A stretch of DNA of 27,131 nucleotides from Kipferlia bialata. Lineage: Eukaryota; Fornicata. Each line of letters starts with the position of its first letter. The first letter of the stretch is position 1. The position numbers were made by a program, and so were the translations under genes. Where the stretch lies: contig BDIP01000033.1 of assembly GCA_003568945.1 (NCBI GenBank), forward strand, positions 13,145 through 40,275, given 5' to 3'. The notes under the pieces were generated by a model. That model was not told the origin of the DNA and ran no database searches. It saw nothing but the letters and a program-made list of their open reading frames with translations. Below are positions 26,231-27,131 of the stretch, in pieces.

Positions 26231-26947
26231 GGTGTGGGTGTGTGGGGGTGTACCTTGCACGCCTCGACCTCTTGGGTGAAGTCACCCGGTCCAGACAGGG
26301 CAGAGGTATTAGACAGACGGCCTAGAATGAGAAGTATACATCAATATATATATATATATATATATACGTGTGTAGAGGGAGAGAGAGAATACTGGACCCG
26401 ACAGGGCGGAGGTATTAGACAGACGGCCTAGAATGAGATACATATGCATAGAGAGAGAGAGAGTAGGACTAGAGTGAGACTAATACTATATAGACACTGG
26501 TCCAGACAGGGCAGAGAGAGAGAGTTGGAGAGACGGCCTGGGATCAATACTATACAGGCACACACACACTACTTCTATATACTTGTCAGCCAGTAGGGAG
26601 AGAAATACTATGGTATATATATATATACCATAATAGTGAATACTATATGATATGCCTGCGAATAGCAATGCCCTTGCCACATACTTGTCAGCCAGGAGGG
26701 AGGGCAGCGTGGTCACAAGCCTAGGGTGAATGACCCCAGAATCCAGGGTGGATAGAAACAAAGAGAGAGAAAGAGAGAACTATAGAGAGGAATGGGCGTG
26801 ATATACGAGAAGAGAGGTGGGTCAGAATAGGACTCGAGTGTAAATTATTATACCTTCTGAACAGTGTTGGACTGCACTTGATGATCCTCCTGACATTCTG
26901 CTCGATGGAGAGGAGGTTGTTGGCATAGACACTCTCCTGGAGACCAC
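158..26947 (-). CDS. Partial 62-exon gene for a large unrecognised protein
   Basis: One spliced reading frame runs through the whole window on the minus strand. It was built by reverse-complementing each GC-richer block and requiring an acceptor (CTNAC...AG), a donor (GT, twice GC) and matching phase; all 61 junctions close without a stop, for about 5,476 coding bases and about 1,825 codons. Both ends are open: exon 1 has an acceptor before it and exon 62 a donor after it. I do not recognise the family. The protein is Leu/Ser/Ala-rich and probably helical, with Arg-Glu and Ser-Leu inserts, a charged helix near exons 17-18 and an acidic loop in exon 60. I saw no signal peptide, convincing membrane helix or catalytic motif. 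A HEAT/ARM-like scaffold is a guess. Exons average 88 bases and introns about 350. Individual exons are listed separately, numbered from the 5' (high-coordinate) side of the window. Confidence 0.88.
464..565 (-). CDS. Exon 61
   Basis: Acceptor CTCACTCCCAG, donor GTGAGT. Reads SLPDPTSGECELVAMSLLPL, ends DHILAAALLS. No clear copies. Confidence 0.86.
896..1027 (-). CDS. Exon 60, acidic loop
   Basis: Acceptor CTCACCCCAG, donor GTATAT. Reads SATTSGDVDMAGDAEREGDT, an acidic stretch, then KAALYLTHLCMVVI. Five start copies lie upstream; an end copy lies at about 769-806. Confidence 0.85.
1112..1590 (-). repeat. Five upstream copies of the exon 60 start
   Basis: The text ACCTCTGGTGATGTCGACAT, or a variant of it, recurs about every 103-116 bases from 1112 to 1590, most copies with a CTAACCCCAG-like or related acceptor. 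The GGTGATG part is itself repeated inside some units. Units are joined by TA-rich sequence. Confidence 0.82.
1759..1823 (-). CDS. Exon 59
   Basis: Acceptor CTTACCCCCAG, donor GTTAAT. Reads THSALCIPNLLDSDRLFEPI and ends Y. A start copy lies at about 1898-1923. An end copy with donor GTACGG lies at 1648-1680. Confidence 0.83.
2163..2261 (-). CDS. Exon 58
   Basis: Acceptor TTAATGTCAAG, donor GTATGG. Reads VLAMPMMGDSVLKGVSVLLQ, ends SKFVLHDSQ. Start copies lie at about 2314-2345 and 2394-2412. An end copy without a usable donor lies at about 2053-2092. Confidence 0.84.
2457..2513 (-). CDS. Exon 57
   Basis: Acceptor CTTACCCATTAG, donor GTATGT. Reads IEAQTGRESGYFTMFTVQQ. Start copies with CACCCNCTAG acceptors lie at about 2589-2608 and 2690-2709. 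Confidence 0.85.
2774..2870 (-). CDS. Exon 56
   Basis: Acceptor CTCTCCTCAG, donor GTGAGT. Reads SLCALQPVGLPTLLYKPAEF, ends LLDIWLMPQ. Start copies lie at about 2946-2984 and 3051-3075; an end copy lies at about 2648-2672. Confidence 0.87.
3143..3222 (-). CDS. Exon 55
   Basis: Acceptor TTACACCCCAG, donor GTAGTA. Reads AVSSVLSLLPEPPASMANAP, ends EAHPRL. No copies recognised. Confidence 0.85.
3353..3437 (-). CDS. Exon 54
   Basis: Acceptor CTAATGTATAG, donor GTATAG. Reads PDTLKTVAELRRVLRTLSLG, ends GTVRE. A start copy lies at about 3521-3553. Confidence 0.86.
3709..3785 (-). CDS. Exon 53
   Basis: Acceptor CTCACTCTAG, donor GTGAGT. Reads LATALFPAGTDVVHMQLLMP, ends TSPCP. Three start copies (about 3869-3909, 3980-4019, 4108-4135) have acceptors; differences such as CTG/CTA and GCT/GCC are synonymous. 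Confidence 0.85.
4415..4494 (-). CDS. Exon 52
   Basis: Acceptor CTCATCCCAG, donor GTGTGT. Reads STPSIHCSLCTLKRLNQVLS, ends RADAAVE. An end copy with donor GTATCC lies at 4292-4318. Confidence 0.85.
4838..4932 (-). CDS. Exon 51
   Basis: Acceptor CTAACTATCAG, donor GTACGT. Reads LCTTAKSLLVDDPSLSNRAL, ends LRDSLAILD. A start copy lies at about 4999-5026. Two end copies (4728-4775, 4614-4660) keep a donor GTGAGT at the same codon position. Confidence 0.85.
5418..5480 (-). CDS. Exon 50
   Basis: Acceptor CTAACCCCCAG, donor GTATTA. Reads NGIPKHHTSRPKLPYPAILP. A start copy without a clear acceptor lies at about 5600-5630. Three end copies (5293-5322, 5230-5263, 5172-5205) keep the donor as GTATAT or GTATGT; two are near-identical 59-bp units. 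Confidence 0.86.
   Translation of the reverse strand, partial: ERYSQAPHLQTQAALPGHPA
5822..5885 (-). CDS. Exon 49
   Basis: Acceptor CTCACCTCCAG, donor GTGTGT. Reads ANPRSATLLGTMCLDPLFTW and ends A. The flanking introns (5481-5821, 5886-6192) hold only copies of exons 48 and 50. Confidence 0.85.
6193..6282 (-). CDS. Exon 48
   Basis: Acceptor TAACACTCAG, donor GTATAT. Reads GLVSKGSRSFESHSLFDPIH, ends LLQHCVT. A start copy lies at about 6371-6408 and an end copy with donor GTATGT at about 6080-6127. Confidence 0.86.
6704..6761 (-). CDS. Exon 47
   Basis: Acceptor CTAACTGTTTAG, donor GTATGG. Reads GDLEKTGGVRVYMNISAAL. Start copies with CTAACCCCAG-type acceptors lie at about 6843-6881, 6961-6986 and 7048-7059; an end copy lies at about 6584-6620. 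Confidence 0.84.
7262..7341 (-). CDS. Exon 46
   Basis: Acceptor CTGACTCTAG, donor GTATGT. Reads GDFLYLSGVRLAHDMTRTHI, ends VNADVKS. An interior/start copy lies at about 7412-7460 and an end copy at about 7156-7184. Confidence 0.86.
7517..7620 (-). CDS. Exon 45
   Basis: Acceptor CTAATCATAG, donor GTATGT. Reads QYSTHTDHALTNTGADAFFG, ends PIIERSIVLSSP. Three start copies with CTTACTATTAG-type or related acceptors (about 7697-7722, 7776-7800, 7866-7890) run into CT-type microsatellites. Confidence 0.86.
8101..8156 (-). CDS. Exon 44
   Basis: Acceptor TGACCCCAG, donor GTGAGT. Reads AGCRVLACCVLVQYLERS. End copies with donor GTGAGT lie at about 7977-7998 and 8038-8043; a start copy lies at about 8275-8291. 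Confidence 0.85.
8489..8603 (-). CDS. Exon 43, Arg-Glu run
   Basis: Acceptor CCAACCTTCAG, donor GTGTGT. Reads RETVRAASANSRDRERERGN, ends RLAAETALFANE. Two start copies (about 8715-8745, 8856-8886) are spaced with about 140 bp of duplicated intron sequence, so whole junction units were duplicated. An end copy lies at about 8370-8405. Confidence 0.86.
9043..9129 (-). CDS. Exon 42
   Basis: Acceptor CTAATAGCTAG, donor GTATGA. Reads RLAKHKECVRLAEKDTGTDN, ends LTDELERV. Two start copies with CCCCCAG acceptors lie at about 9183-9216 and 9273-9304 and run into CT-type repeats. Confidence 0.87.
9500..9546 (-). CDS. Exon 41
   Basis: Acceptor CTGACCCCAG, donor GTATTA. Reads AAFLKALYLAHTALT. Confidence 0.87.
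9686..9773 (-). CDS. Exon 40
   Basis: Acceptor CTGACTATTAG, donor GTATCT. Reads KKNSIQNVEIRGLRRIIRMA, ends FAQSNRTDLQ. The following intron (9547-9685) has no exon copies and little microsatellite. Confidence 0.88.
10239..10288 (-). CDS. Exon 39
   Basis: Acceptor CTTACCCCAG, donor GTGAGT. Reads LCWDAHCMGKIAPNAS. A start copy lies at about 10352-10383. Two end copies with donor GTGAGT lie at about 10082-10112 and 9959-9990, and their shared codons differ synonymously (GCC/GCT, CCA/CCG). The units extend into flanking intron sequence (about 125-155 bp). Confidence 0.85.
10474..10548 (-). CDS. Exon 38
   Basis: Acceptor CCCCCTAG, donor GTACGC. Reads NNVNWVPIPVLNQDDIYATG and ends LLAGQ. Five or more start copies lie upstream. 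Confidence 0.87.
10549..11005 (-). repeat. Start copies of exon 38 embedded in (CT)n
   Basis: The text AACAATGTCAACTGGG recurs at about 10640, 10705, 10825, 10905 and 10985, each behind its own acceptor (ACCCTAG, CCTTTCAG or CCTTCCAG type). Each copy continues a few codons and then merges into a sense-strand CT microsatellite, at or near the CTC of the exon's VPIPVL segment. On the given strand the microsatellites are (GA)n blocks at about 10561-10612, 10667-10692, 10757-10803, 10849-10890 and 10934-10965. Confidence 0.85.
11168..11262 (-). CDS. Exon 37
   Basis: Acceptor CTCACCATAG, donor GTGAGT. Reads GYLTAENSEQQQRVCAQFTA, continues VARLAGREVTPP. A start copy at about 11366-11418 sits beside a long TA tract. 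An end copy with donor GTGAGT lies at about 11063-11101. Confidence 0.87.
11319..11359. repeat. (TA)n microsatellite
   Basis: Nearly uninterrupted TA repeat of about 40 bases in the intron between exons 36 and 37. Similar tracts occur at about 22809-22842, 26190-26225 and 24531-24556. Confidence 0.9.
11748..11908 (-). CDS. Exon 36, Arg-Glu insert
   Basis: Acceptor CTAACAATCAG, donor GTATAT. Reads SIVSVTRVCEDFTDRSASPE, then an acidic and Arg-Glu run, then INTRICSQTLPYVSGGLL. Start copies are described separately. End copies of the GGLL donor region lie at about 11583-11615 and 11686-11700. Confidence 0.87.
11962..12347 (-). repeat. Four upstream copies of the exon 36 start
   Basis: Copies at 11962-12006, 12085-12129, 12197-12242 and 12311-12347 read LVSVTRVCEDFTDR or a part of it; most have a CTNAC...AG acceptor. 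Val, Thr, Arg, Cys and Asp codons differ between copies almost only at third positions, with one shared Ile-to-Leu replacement against the exon. The last copy loses frame at its inner end. Units are about 105-125 bp, with (TA)n between. Confidence 0.82.
12436..12499 (-). CDS. Exon 35
   Basis: Acceptor CTAACCCCAG, donor GTGAGT. Reads GQAQLDYHSTQLANQIRDSM and ends K. A decayed end copy lies at about 12363-12385. Confidence 0.86.
12684..12768 (-). CDS. Exon 34
   Basis: Acceptor TTAATATCAG, donor GTAGGG. Reads ICVACARTDILRHAHQWVPE and ends GMATV. Four start copies lie upstream (see the repeat entry). An end copy with donor GTGAGT lies at about 12568-12590. Confidence 0.87.
12861..13185 (-). repeat. 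Four upstream copies of the exon 34 start
   Basis: Copies at 12861-12910, 12939-12961, 13054-13103 and 13151-13185 each begin with an acceptor (AATATCAG or a CTCTAG/CTCCAG type) followed by an ICVACARTD-like reading. Against the exon the first differs at four codons, all synonymous (ATA/ATC, GCT/GCC, CGT/CGC, ATT/ATC). The others add TGT/TGC and GTG/GTA changes and a few conservative replacements. Each stops abruptly in TA-rich sequence. Confidence 0.82.
13478..13545 (-). CDS. Exon 33
   Basis: Acceptor CTCATTCCAG, donor GTATGG. Reads DNPERMSVIPSAQCILPYHA and ends VKK. End copies with GT donors lie at about 13358-13394 and 13279-13303; differences in the shared part (CAC/CAT, AAA/AAG, GTG/GTA) are synonymous. 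Confidence 0.86.
13750..13812 (-). CDS. Exon 32
   Basis: Acceptor CCCACCGCAG, donor GTGAGA. Reads EKYEPLAVYISEYAARQFRR and ends K. An end copy with donor GTGAGT lies at 13637-13670. Confidence 0.86.
13876..14257 (-). repeat. Four downstream copies of the exon 31 end
   Basis: Copies at 14205-14257, 14094-14123, 13978-14008 and 13876-13917 all encode an S-R-x-x-V-E-M-A ending followed by a donor-like GTATAT, GTTGGT, GTATAT or GTTAGA. The Ser-Arg pair is written TCACGG in the exon and TCGAGG or TCAAGG in copies; Val and Glu codons also vary synonymously. No copy has its own acceptor that I can see. Confidence 0.8.
14321..14403 (-). CDS. Exon 31
   Basis: Acceptor CTAACCCCAG, donor GTTAGT. Reads HGNPSAPSLFCPRPNPNIHS and ends RVVVEMA. 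A start copy lies at about 14480-14515. Four end copies lie downstream; see the repeat entry at 13876-14257. Confidence 0.84.
14624..14687 (-). CDS. Exon 30
   Basis: Acceptor CTAACTTAG, donor GTAAGA. Reads GMSPDLAVNQLRFISQVYTS. A start copy lies at about 14756-14792. Confidence 0.85.
15066..15125 (-). CDS. Exon 29
   Basis: Acceptor GACGCTAG, donor GTATTG; the upstream intron is only 55 bases. Reads GIETNVCALMRESGRLILPI. End copies with GTACNN donors lie at about 14945-14970 and 14842-14866. Confidence 0.85.
15181..15331 (-). CDS. Exon 28
   Basis: Acceptor CTCACCCCCCAG, donor GTAGGG. Reads TMVSPILHCGSGSTEPVDST, then FALLAVGLCMLPLVPADPFG and CAAYERMCSQ. The hydrophobic middle is too short and mixed to call a membrane helix. 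No copies seen. Confidence 0.9.
15520..15574 (-). CDS. Exon 27
   Basis: Acceptor CTCACATCCAG, donor GTACAC. Reads VILLCLYSNASGLDIDRQ. Two nearly identical start copies with CTAACCCCAG acceptors lie at about 15670-15703 and 15783-15817. An end copy without a donor lies at about 15405-15440. Confidence 0.86.
15910..16028 (-). CDS. Exon 26
   Basis: Acceptor CAATGCAG, donor GTAAAA. Reads VLESPSEYMSLVDLADCLYA, continues ACHIDLLATSAQALTSLA. No clear copies. Confidence 0.88.
16263..16356 (-). CDS. Exon 25
   Basis: Acceptor CTAATCACAG, donor GTAACG. Reads SMSQGDGHTTHTDSALSELA and ends DMVQYITQ. An end copy at about 16117-16170 with donor GTTAAG differs by synonymous changes (TAC/TAT, ACA/ACT). Confidence 0.87.
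16545..16577 (-). CDS. Exon 24, 33-base microexon
   Basis: Acceptor CTCACTCCCAG, donor GTGTGG. Reads GGLSGTWDGV. Needed for phase between exons 23 and 25. A start copy lies at about 16682-16700 and an end copy with donor GTATGG at about 16442-16462; only this block has both splice sites. Confidence 0.75.
16777..16854 (-). CDS. Exon 23
   Basis: Acceptor CAATACAG, donor GTATAT. Reads FDSVGQRPSDKVDTAKGVCH and ends ALAHI. Start copies lie at about 16923-16962 (two synonymous differences) and 17026-17057 (frame broken). Confidence 0.86.
17351..17424 (-). CDS. Exon 22
   Basis: Acceptor CTCACCCCAG, donor GTACCG. Reads IPSMAPSLSLRLTTLRILVL and ends QIHG. Four start copies lie upstream (about 17508-17530, 17608-17632, 17708-17732, 17790-17812), each running into a CT-type microsatellite. 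End copies lie at 17163-17190 and 17242-17275. Confidence 0.86.
17900..18027 (-). CDS. Exon 21
   Basis: Acceptor CTAATTGCAG (from the introner target duplication), donor GTATGT. Reads GAKGTIGTIGTRGTGGTAGV, a Gly-Thr rich linker, then PGDGEAQTATDVLIRMVNE. No copies were seen. Confidence 0.88.
18027..18118. repeat. 8-bp target site duplication around the introner
   Basis: CCTGCAAT at 18027-18034 and CCAGCAAT at 18111-18118 directly abut the two inverted-repeat ends; seven of eight bases match. On the coding strand the upstream copy overlaps the last codons of exon 20 and the downstream copy supplies the acceptor of exon 21. Confidence 0.8.
18035..18110 (-). mobile_element. Introner-like MITE forming a whole intron
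   Basis: A 76-bp element with perfect 18-bp terminal inverted repeats: TAGGGCTTCAAAAATATA at 18035-18052 and its exact complement at 18093-18110, around a 40-base AT-rich loop. It is flanked by 8-bp direct repeats, CCTGCAAT (18027-18034) and CCAGCAAT (18111-18118), with one mismatch. The intron between exons 20 and 21 is 18028-18111: the element plus exactly one target copy, so splicing restores the pre-insertion coding sequence. The donor GT is the last base of the upstream target copy plus the first base of the element; the acceptor AG comes from the downstream target copy. An 8-bp duplication and TAGGG ends resemble hAT-type elements. No transposase is present, so it is non-autonomous. The stem would pair the donor region with the branch-point region. 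Confidence 0.85.
18112..18508 (-). CDS. Exon 20, largest exon
   Basis: Acceptor CTTACTCTAG, donor GTAGGG. 397 bases and 132 whole codons, open throughout: begins ACILTLGMISQCIETSTESE, contains TALSPLLTLVQSLSKSNAAV and DTIAVYTACFCALTHLDPSH, ends YEGFRDIA. Start copies lie upstream at about 18560-18598 and 18660-18688 with synonymous differences (GCA/GCC, TGT/TGC). Its 3' border is the introner-like intron. Confidence 0.92.
18854..18940 (-). CDS. Exon 19
   Basis: Acceptor CTTATGTACCAG, the same text as for exon 18; donor GTAATT. Reads DQSTMAVDIDMEGGTKEIQC and ends PEAVEK. An end copy lies at about 18753-18772. Confidence 0.8.
19059..19121 (-). CDS. Exon 18, charged helix
   Basis: Acceptor CTTATGTACCAG, donor GTATGC. 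Reads EKAARAKELQLDDSSMEQST and ends M. With the end of exon 17 it forms a short charged, probably helical stretch. Its last residues (QSTM) are repeated at the start of exon 19. Start copies lie at about 19207-19236 and 19318-19353. Confidence 0.78.
19789..19837 (-). CDS. Exon 17
   Basis: Acceptor TTCACCTTAG, donor GTAACC. Reads LSACGTCVHMELTERE. Start copies lie at about 19915-19938 and 20011-20035, and end copies at about 19681-19715, 19568-19582 and 19435-19458. Several codon differences in the start copies are synonymous. Confidence 0.84.
20158..20410 (-). CDS. Exon 16, low-complexity insert
   Basis: Acceptor CTTACCCCAG, donor GTATGT. Reads AILHVLHSLPLSLLDSLSLS, then a Gly/Glu/Ser stretch, FDFVRASRQGEREREG, and a conserved-looking end near MARVLSLTASLVSTHTVS. 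CT and GA microsatellites inside the exon encode the Ser-Leu and Arg-Glu runs. A start copy lies at 20526-20553, directly after a GATT tandem repeat. Confidence 0.86.
20491..20525. repeat. (GATT)n tetranucleotide repeat
   Basis: About eight units of GATT between the two copies of the exon 16 start, the only tetranucleotide tract I noticed in the window. Confidence 0.85.
20764..20810 (-). CDS. Exon 15
   Basis: Acceptor TTAACCCTAG, donor GTATGG. Reads FGLQSLAKVEVWANP. An end copy with donor GTGTGG lies at about 20617-20645 and differs by two synonymous codons. Confidence 0.86.
21108..21184 (-). CDS. Exon 14
   Basis: Acceptor CTAATACCAG, donor GTACCC. Reads AEGREGEVSGTPSTPFGSSI and ends APLVA. 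An end copy at 21008-21042 with donor GTATGC keeps GSSIAPLVA with three synonymous changes. Start-like copies lie at about 21370-21395. Confidence 0.85.
21708..21807 (-). CDS. Exon 13
   Basis: Acceptor CTCACTTTCAG, donor GTACAT. Reads LLASGSAPQSVSSASLSLST and ends YLNGK. A start copy at about 21893-21947 has four synonymous and no replacement differences. An end copy at 21587-21645 has six synonymous and one replacement difference. A more diverged end copy at about 21482-21530 still reads LLGLLACMYLN. Confidence 0.88.
21840..21900. repeat. (TA)n followed by (GA)n
   Basis: A TA tract of about 20 bases followed, after a short spacer, by a GA tract of about 40 bases on the given strand, directly abutting the exon 13 start copy. 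The copy boundary falls where the exon's own CTCTC meets the repeat. Confidence 0.85.
22321..22397 (-). CDS. Exon 12
   Basis: Acceptor TTATGCATAG, donor GTACAT. Reads AVQSVFWPCADMDQMSVISL and ends YAAAY. A decayed start copy is visible at about 22500-22530. Two end copies (22171-22212, 22045-22086) keep a GTAC donor and differ from the exon only at synonymous positions (three codons each). Confidence 0.88.
22613..22698 (-). CDS. Exon 11
   Basis: Acceptor CTTACCTTCTAG, donor GTAAAG. Reads ADAADPLSPHAAEYTEGLRL and ends RPLVE. The 5' intron (22699-22969) holds a TA tract and no exon copy that I can recognise. Confidence 0.87.
22970..23038 (-). CDS. Exon 10
   Basis: Acceptor CTAAATCCCAG, donor GTATAG. 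Reads VIPWLEGMSVLIRRQPMPVA. Three start copies lie upstream at about 23110-23140, 23205-23232 and 23290-23315, two of them with the same acceptor text. Confidence 0.86.
23463..23523 (-). CDS. Exon 9
   Basis: Acceptor CTCACCCAATAG, donor GTAGGG. Reads VLMELGALLVLSGGKNNIQT. I saw no clear copy of this exon in the flanking introns. Confidence 0.86.
23693..23755 (-). CDS. Exon 8
   Basis: Acceptor CTTACCCGAG, donor GTGTGT. Reads DPREQMSGHSEYCHTQGYRE. A downstream end copy with donor GTATAC lies at about 23594-23625. Confidence 0.85.
24039..24092 (-). CDS. Exon 7, GC donor
   Basis: Acceptor CTAATTCCAG; donor GCATGT, a GC-AG intron like the one after exon 2. Reads AGLSMIVGDLPPARVVPK in phase 0. 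A downstream end copy at about 23933-23957 reads PPARVVTK and ends at a GT donor (GTGTAT); three of the differing codons are synonymous. Confidence 0.8.
24200..24529 (-). repeat. Three downstream copies of the exon 6 end
   Basis: Tandem units of about 150 bp. The copy at 24442-24529 reads EECAPHTAPLLACLALSLSL and ends PTEESG with donor GTATGT: over 28 codons it differs from the exon at 13 synonymous codons and one replacement (His to Pro). The copy at 24288-24375 has seven synonymous and two replacement differences, and its donor GT has become AT. The copy at 24200-24233 has lost frame. (TA)n separates the units. Confidence 0.88.
24609..24732 (-). CDS. Exon 6, Ser-Leu rich
   Basis: Acceptor CTAACCCTTAG, donor GTATGT. 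Reads RNLKGGDLLAGRLPEECAPH and ends LHTEESG, with an alternating Leu-Ser run in between. Three downstream end copies (24442-24529, 24288-24375, 24200-24233) and one start copy upstream (about 24795-24845) flank it. See the separate repeat entry for the synonymous divergence of these copies. Confidence 0.88.
24983..25067 (-). CDS. Exon 5
   Basis: Acceptor CTTACCCCTTAG, donor GTATAT. Reads DLAIRTVKGEDALLDPVILP and ends LKLP. Three start copies lie upstream (about 25165-25200, 25340-25375, 25472-25510). One end copy with donor GTAGCT lies downstream at about 24892-24950 and reads LLDPLILPREAVLKSP, close to the exon. Confidence 0.86.
25721..25775 (-). CDS. Exon 4
   Basis: Acceptor CTTACCCAG, donor GTATGA. 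Reads VLVSAMDIPPVILIRALR. Start copies lie upstream at about 25875-25905 and 25978-26008, each with an acceptor-like end. Confidence 0.87.
26254..26321 (-). CDS. Exon 3
   Basis: Acceptor CATTCTAG, donor GTACAC. Reads RLSNTSALSGPGDFTQEVEA and ends CK. Start copies lie upstream at 26393-26427 and 26498-26537. An end copy with donor GTAGTG lies downstream at 26124-26155 and reads DFTQEVEACK. Confidence 0.78.
26498..26537 (-). CDS. Possible alternative exon 3 (copy of exon 3 start)
   Basis: A 40-base copy of the exon 3 beginning with its own acceptor (GATCCCAG) and a possible donor GTGTCT. It reads PSLQLSLSALSGP when entered from the GT donor of a shortened exon 2 (26685-26720), and then joins exon 4 in phase 0, bypassing exon 3. 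It may be an alternative exon or only a decayed duplicate; the sequence cannot say which. A third copy lies at 26393-26427. Confidence 0.35.
26656..26720 (-). CDS. Exon 2, GC donor
   Basis: Acceptor CACCCTAG. Reads RLVTTLPSLLADKYVARA and ends LLFAG. Phase into exon 3 closes only if the donor is GCATAT at 26655. The internal GTATGT at 26684-26679 would shorten the exon by 29 bases and put exon 3 in the wrong frame. The short form instead joins in frame to the exon 3 copy at 26498-26537. An interior copy (SLLADKY) lies at about 26578-26612. Confidence 0.62.
26854..26947 (-). CDS. Exon 1 of window
   Basis: Acceptor TTGTCAG, donor GTATAA. Reads GLQESVYANNLLSIEQ and ends near TLFR. It enters with one base owed to the previous exon, so the gene begins beyond the window. 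A copy of its beginning, with acceptor CTCATTATCAG, lies upstream at 27031-27064; the one codon difference seen there (GTC/GTG) is synonymous. Confidence 0.85.
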
Positions 26948-27079
26948 CTGACAATAAGGGGCTAGAGAGAGAGAGAGAGAGAGAAAAAGAGAGAAAGAGA
27001 GAGGGAGAGACAGAGAGAGCAAGGGGGAGGGGTTGTTGGCATACACACTCTCCTGGAGACCACCTGATAATGAGGGTAA

Positions 27080-27131
<52 letters not shown>
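26948..27131 (-). repeat. Intron 5' of exon 1 with start copy and microsatellites
   Basis: The incomplete intron holds GA tracts (given strand) at about 26963-27018 and 27101-27130, a TA tract at about 27081-27100 and one exon 1 start copy with acceptor (27031-27064). No further exon is visible. Confidence 0.8.

Noticed and set aside
1-27131. tRNA, rRNA, promoter, polyadenylation or terminator signals
   Set aside because: None could be supported; the window lies wholly inside one gene.

Overview
The window reads as one piece of a eukaryotic protist nuclear gene. Everything I can support is a single protein-coding gene on the minus strand. It enters at base 27131 and leaves at base 1, and neither its start codon nor its stop codon is inside. 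I traced 62 exons (158-26947, about 5,476 coding bases, about 1,825 codons) separated by 61 introns. Donors are mostly GTATNT, GTGAGT or GTGTGT. Acceptors carry a branch-point-like CTNAC/CTNAT fused to the AG, as in CTAACCCCAG. The three-base phase closes across every junction, no in-frame stop occurs in the standard code, and no exon is needed on the plus strand. The fused branch point/acceptor and the extreme intron density fit a metamonad, most likely an intron-rich fornicate (Kipferlia- or Carpediemonas-like). That placement is an inference from splice signals only.

The protein is not recognised. It is rich in Leu, Ser and Ala, looks mostly helical, and has low-complexity Arg-Glu and Ser-Leu inserts (exons 6, 16, 36, 43), a charged helix (exons 17-18) and an acidic loop (exon 60). 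A large alpha-solenoid scaffold is a guess, not a finding.

The introns are the unusual part. They are made of (TA)n and (CT)n (sense-strand) microsatellites and of more than a hundred direct copies of the edges of the neighbouring exons. Copies of an exon's beginning, with its acceptor, lie 5' of that exon. Copies of an exon's end, with its donor, lie 3' of it. Where I aligned them by hand, copies differ from the exon and from each other mainly at synonymous codon positions, as if each had been under protein-level selection. I know of no described system that does this. Possible explanations are alternative use of copies, turnover of exon edges, gene conversion, or mis-assembly of paralogues.

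One intron (18028-18111) is different. It is a 76-bp element with perfect 18-bp terminal inverted repeats and an 8-bp target duplication. Splicing it out removes exactly the element plus one target copy, so it is a candidate DNA-transposon introner. Layout in gene order: exons 1-15 (26947-20764), low-complexity exon 16 (20410-20158), charged exons 17-19 (19837-18854), the largest exon 20 (18508-18112), introner intron, exons 21-35 (18027-12436), exon 36 (11908-11748), exons 37-59 (11262-1759), acidic exon 60 (1027-896), exons 61-62 (565-158).
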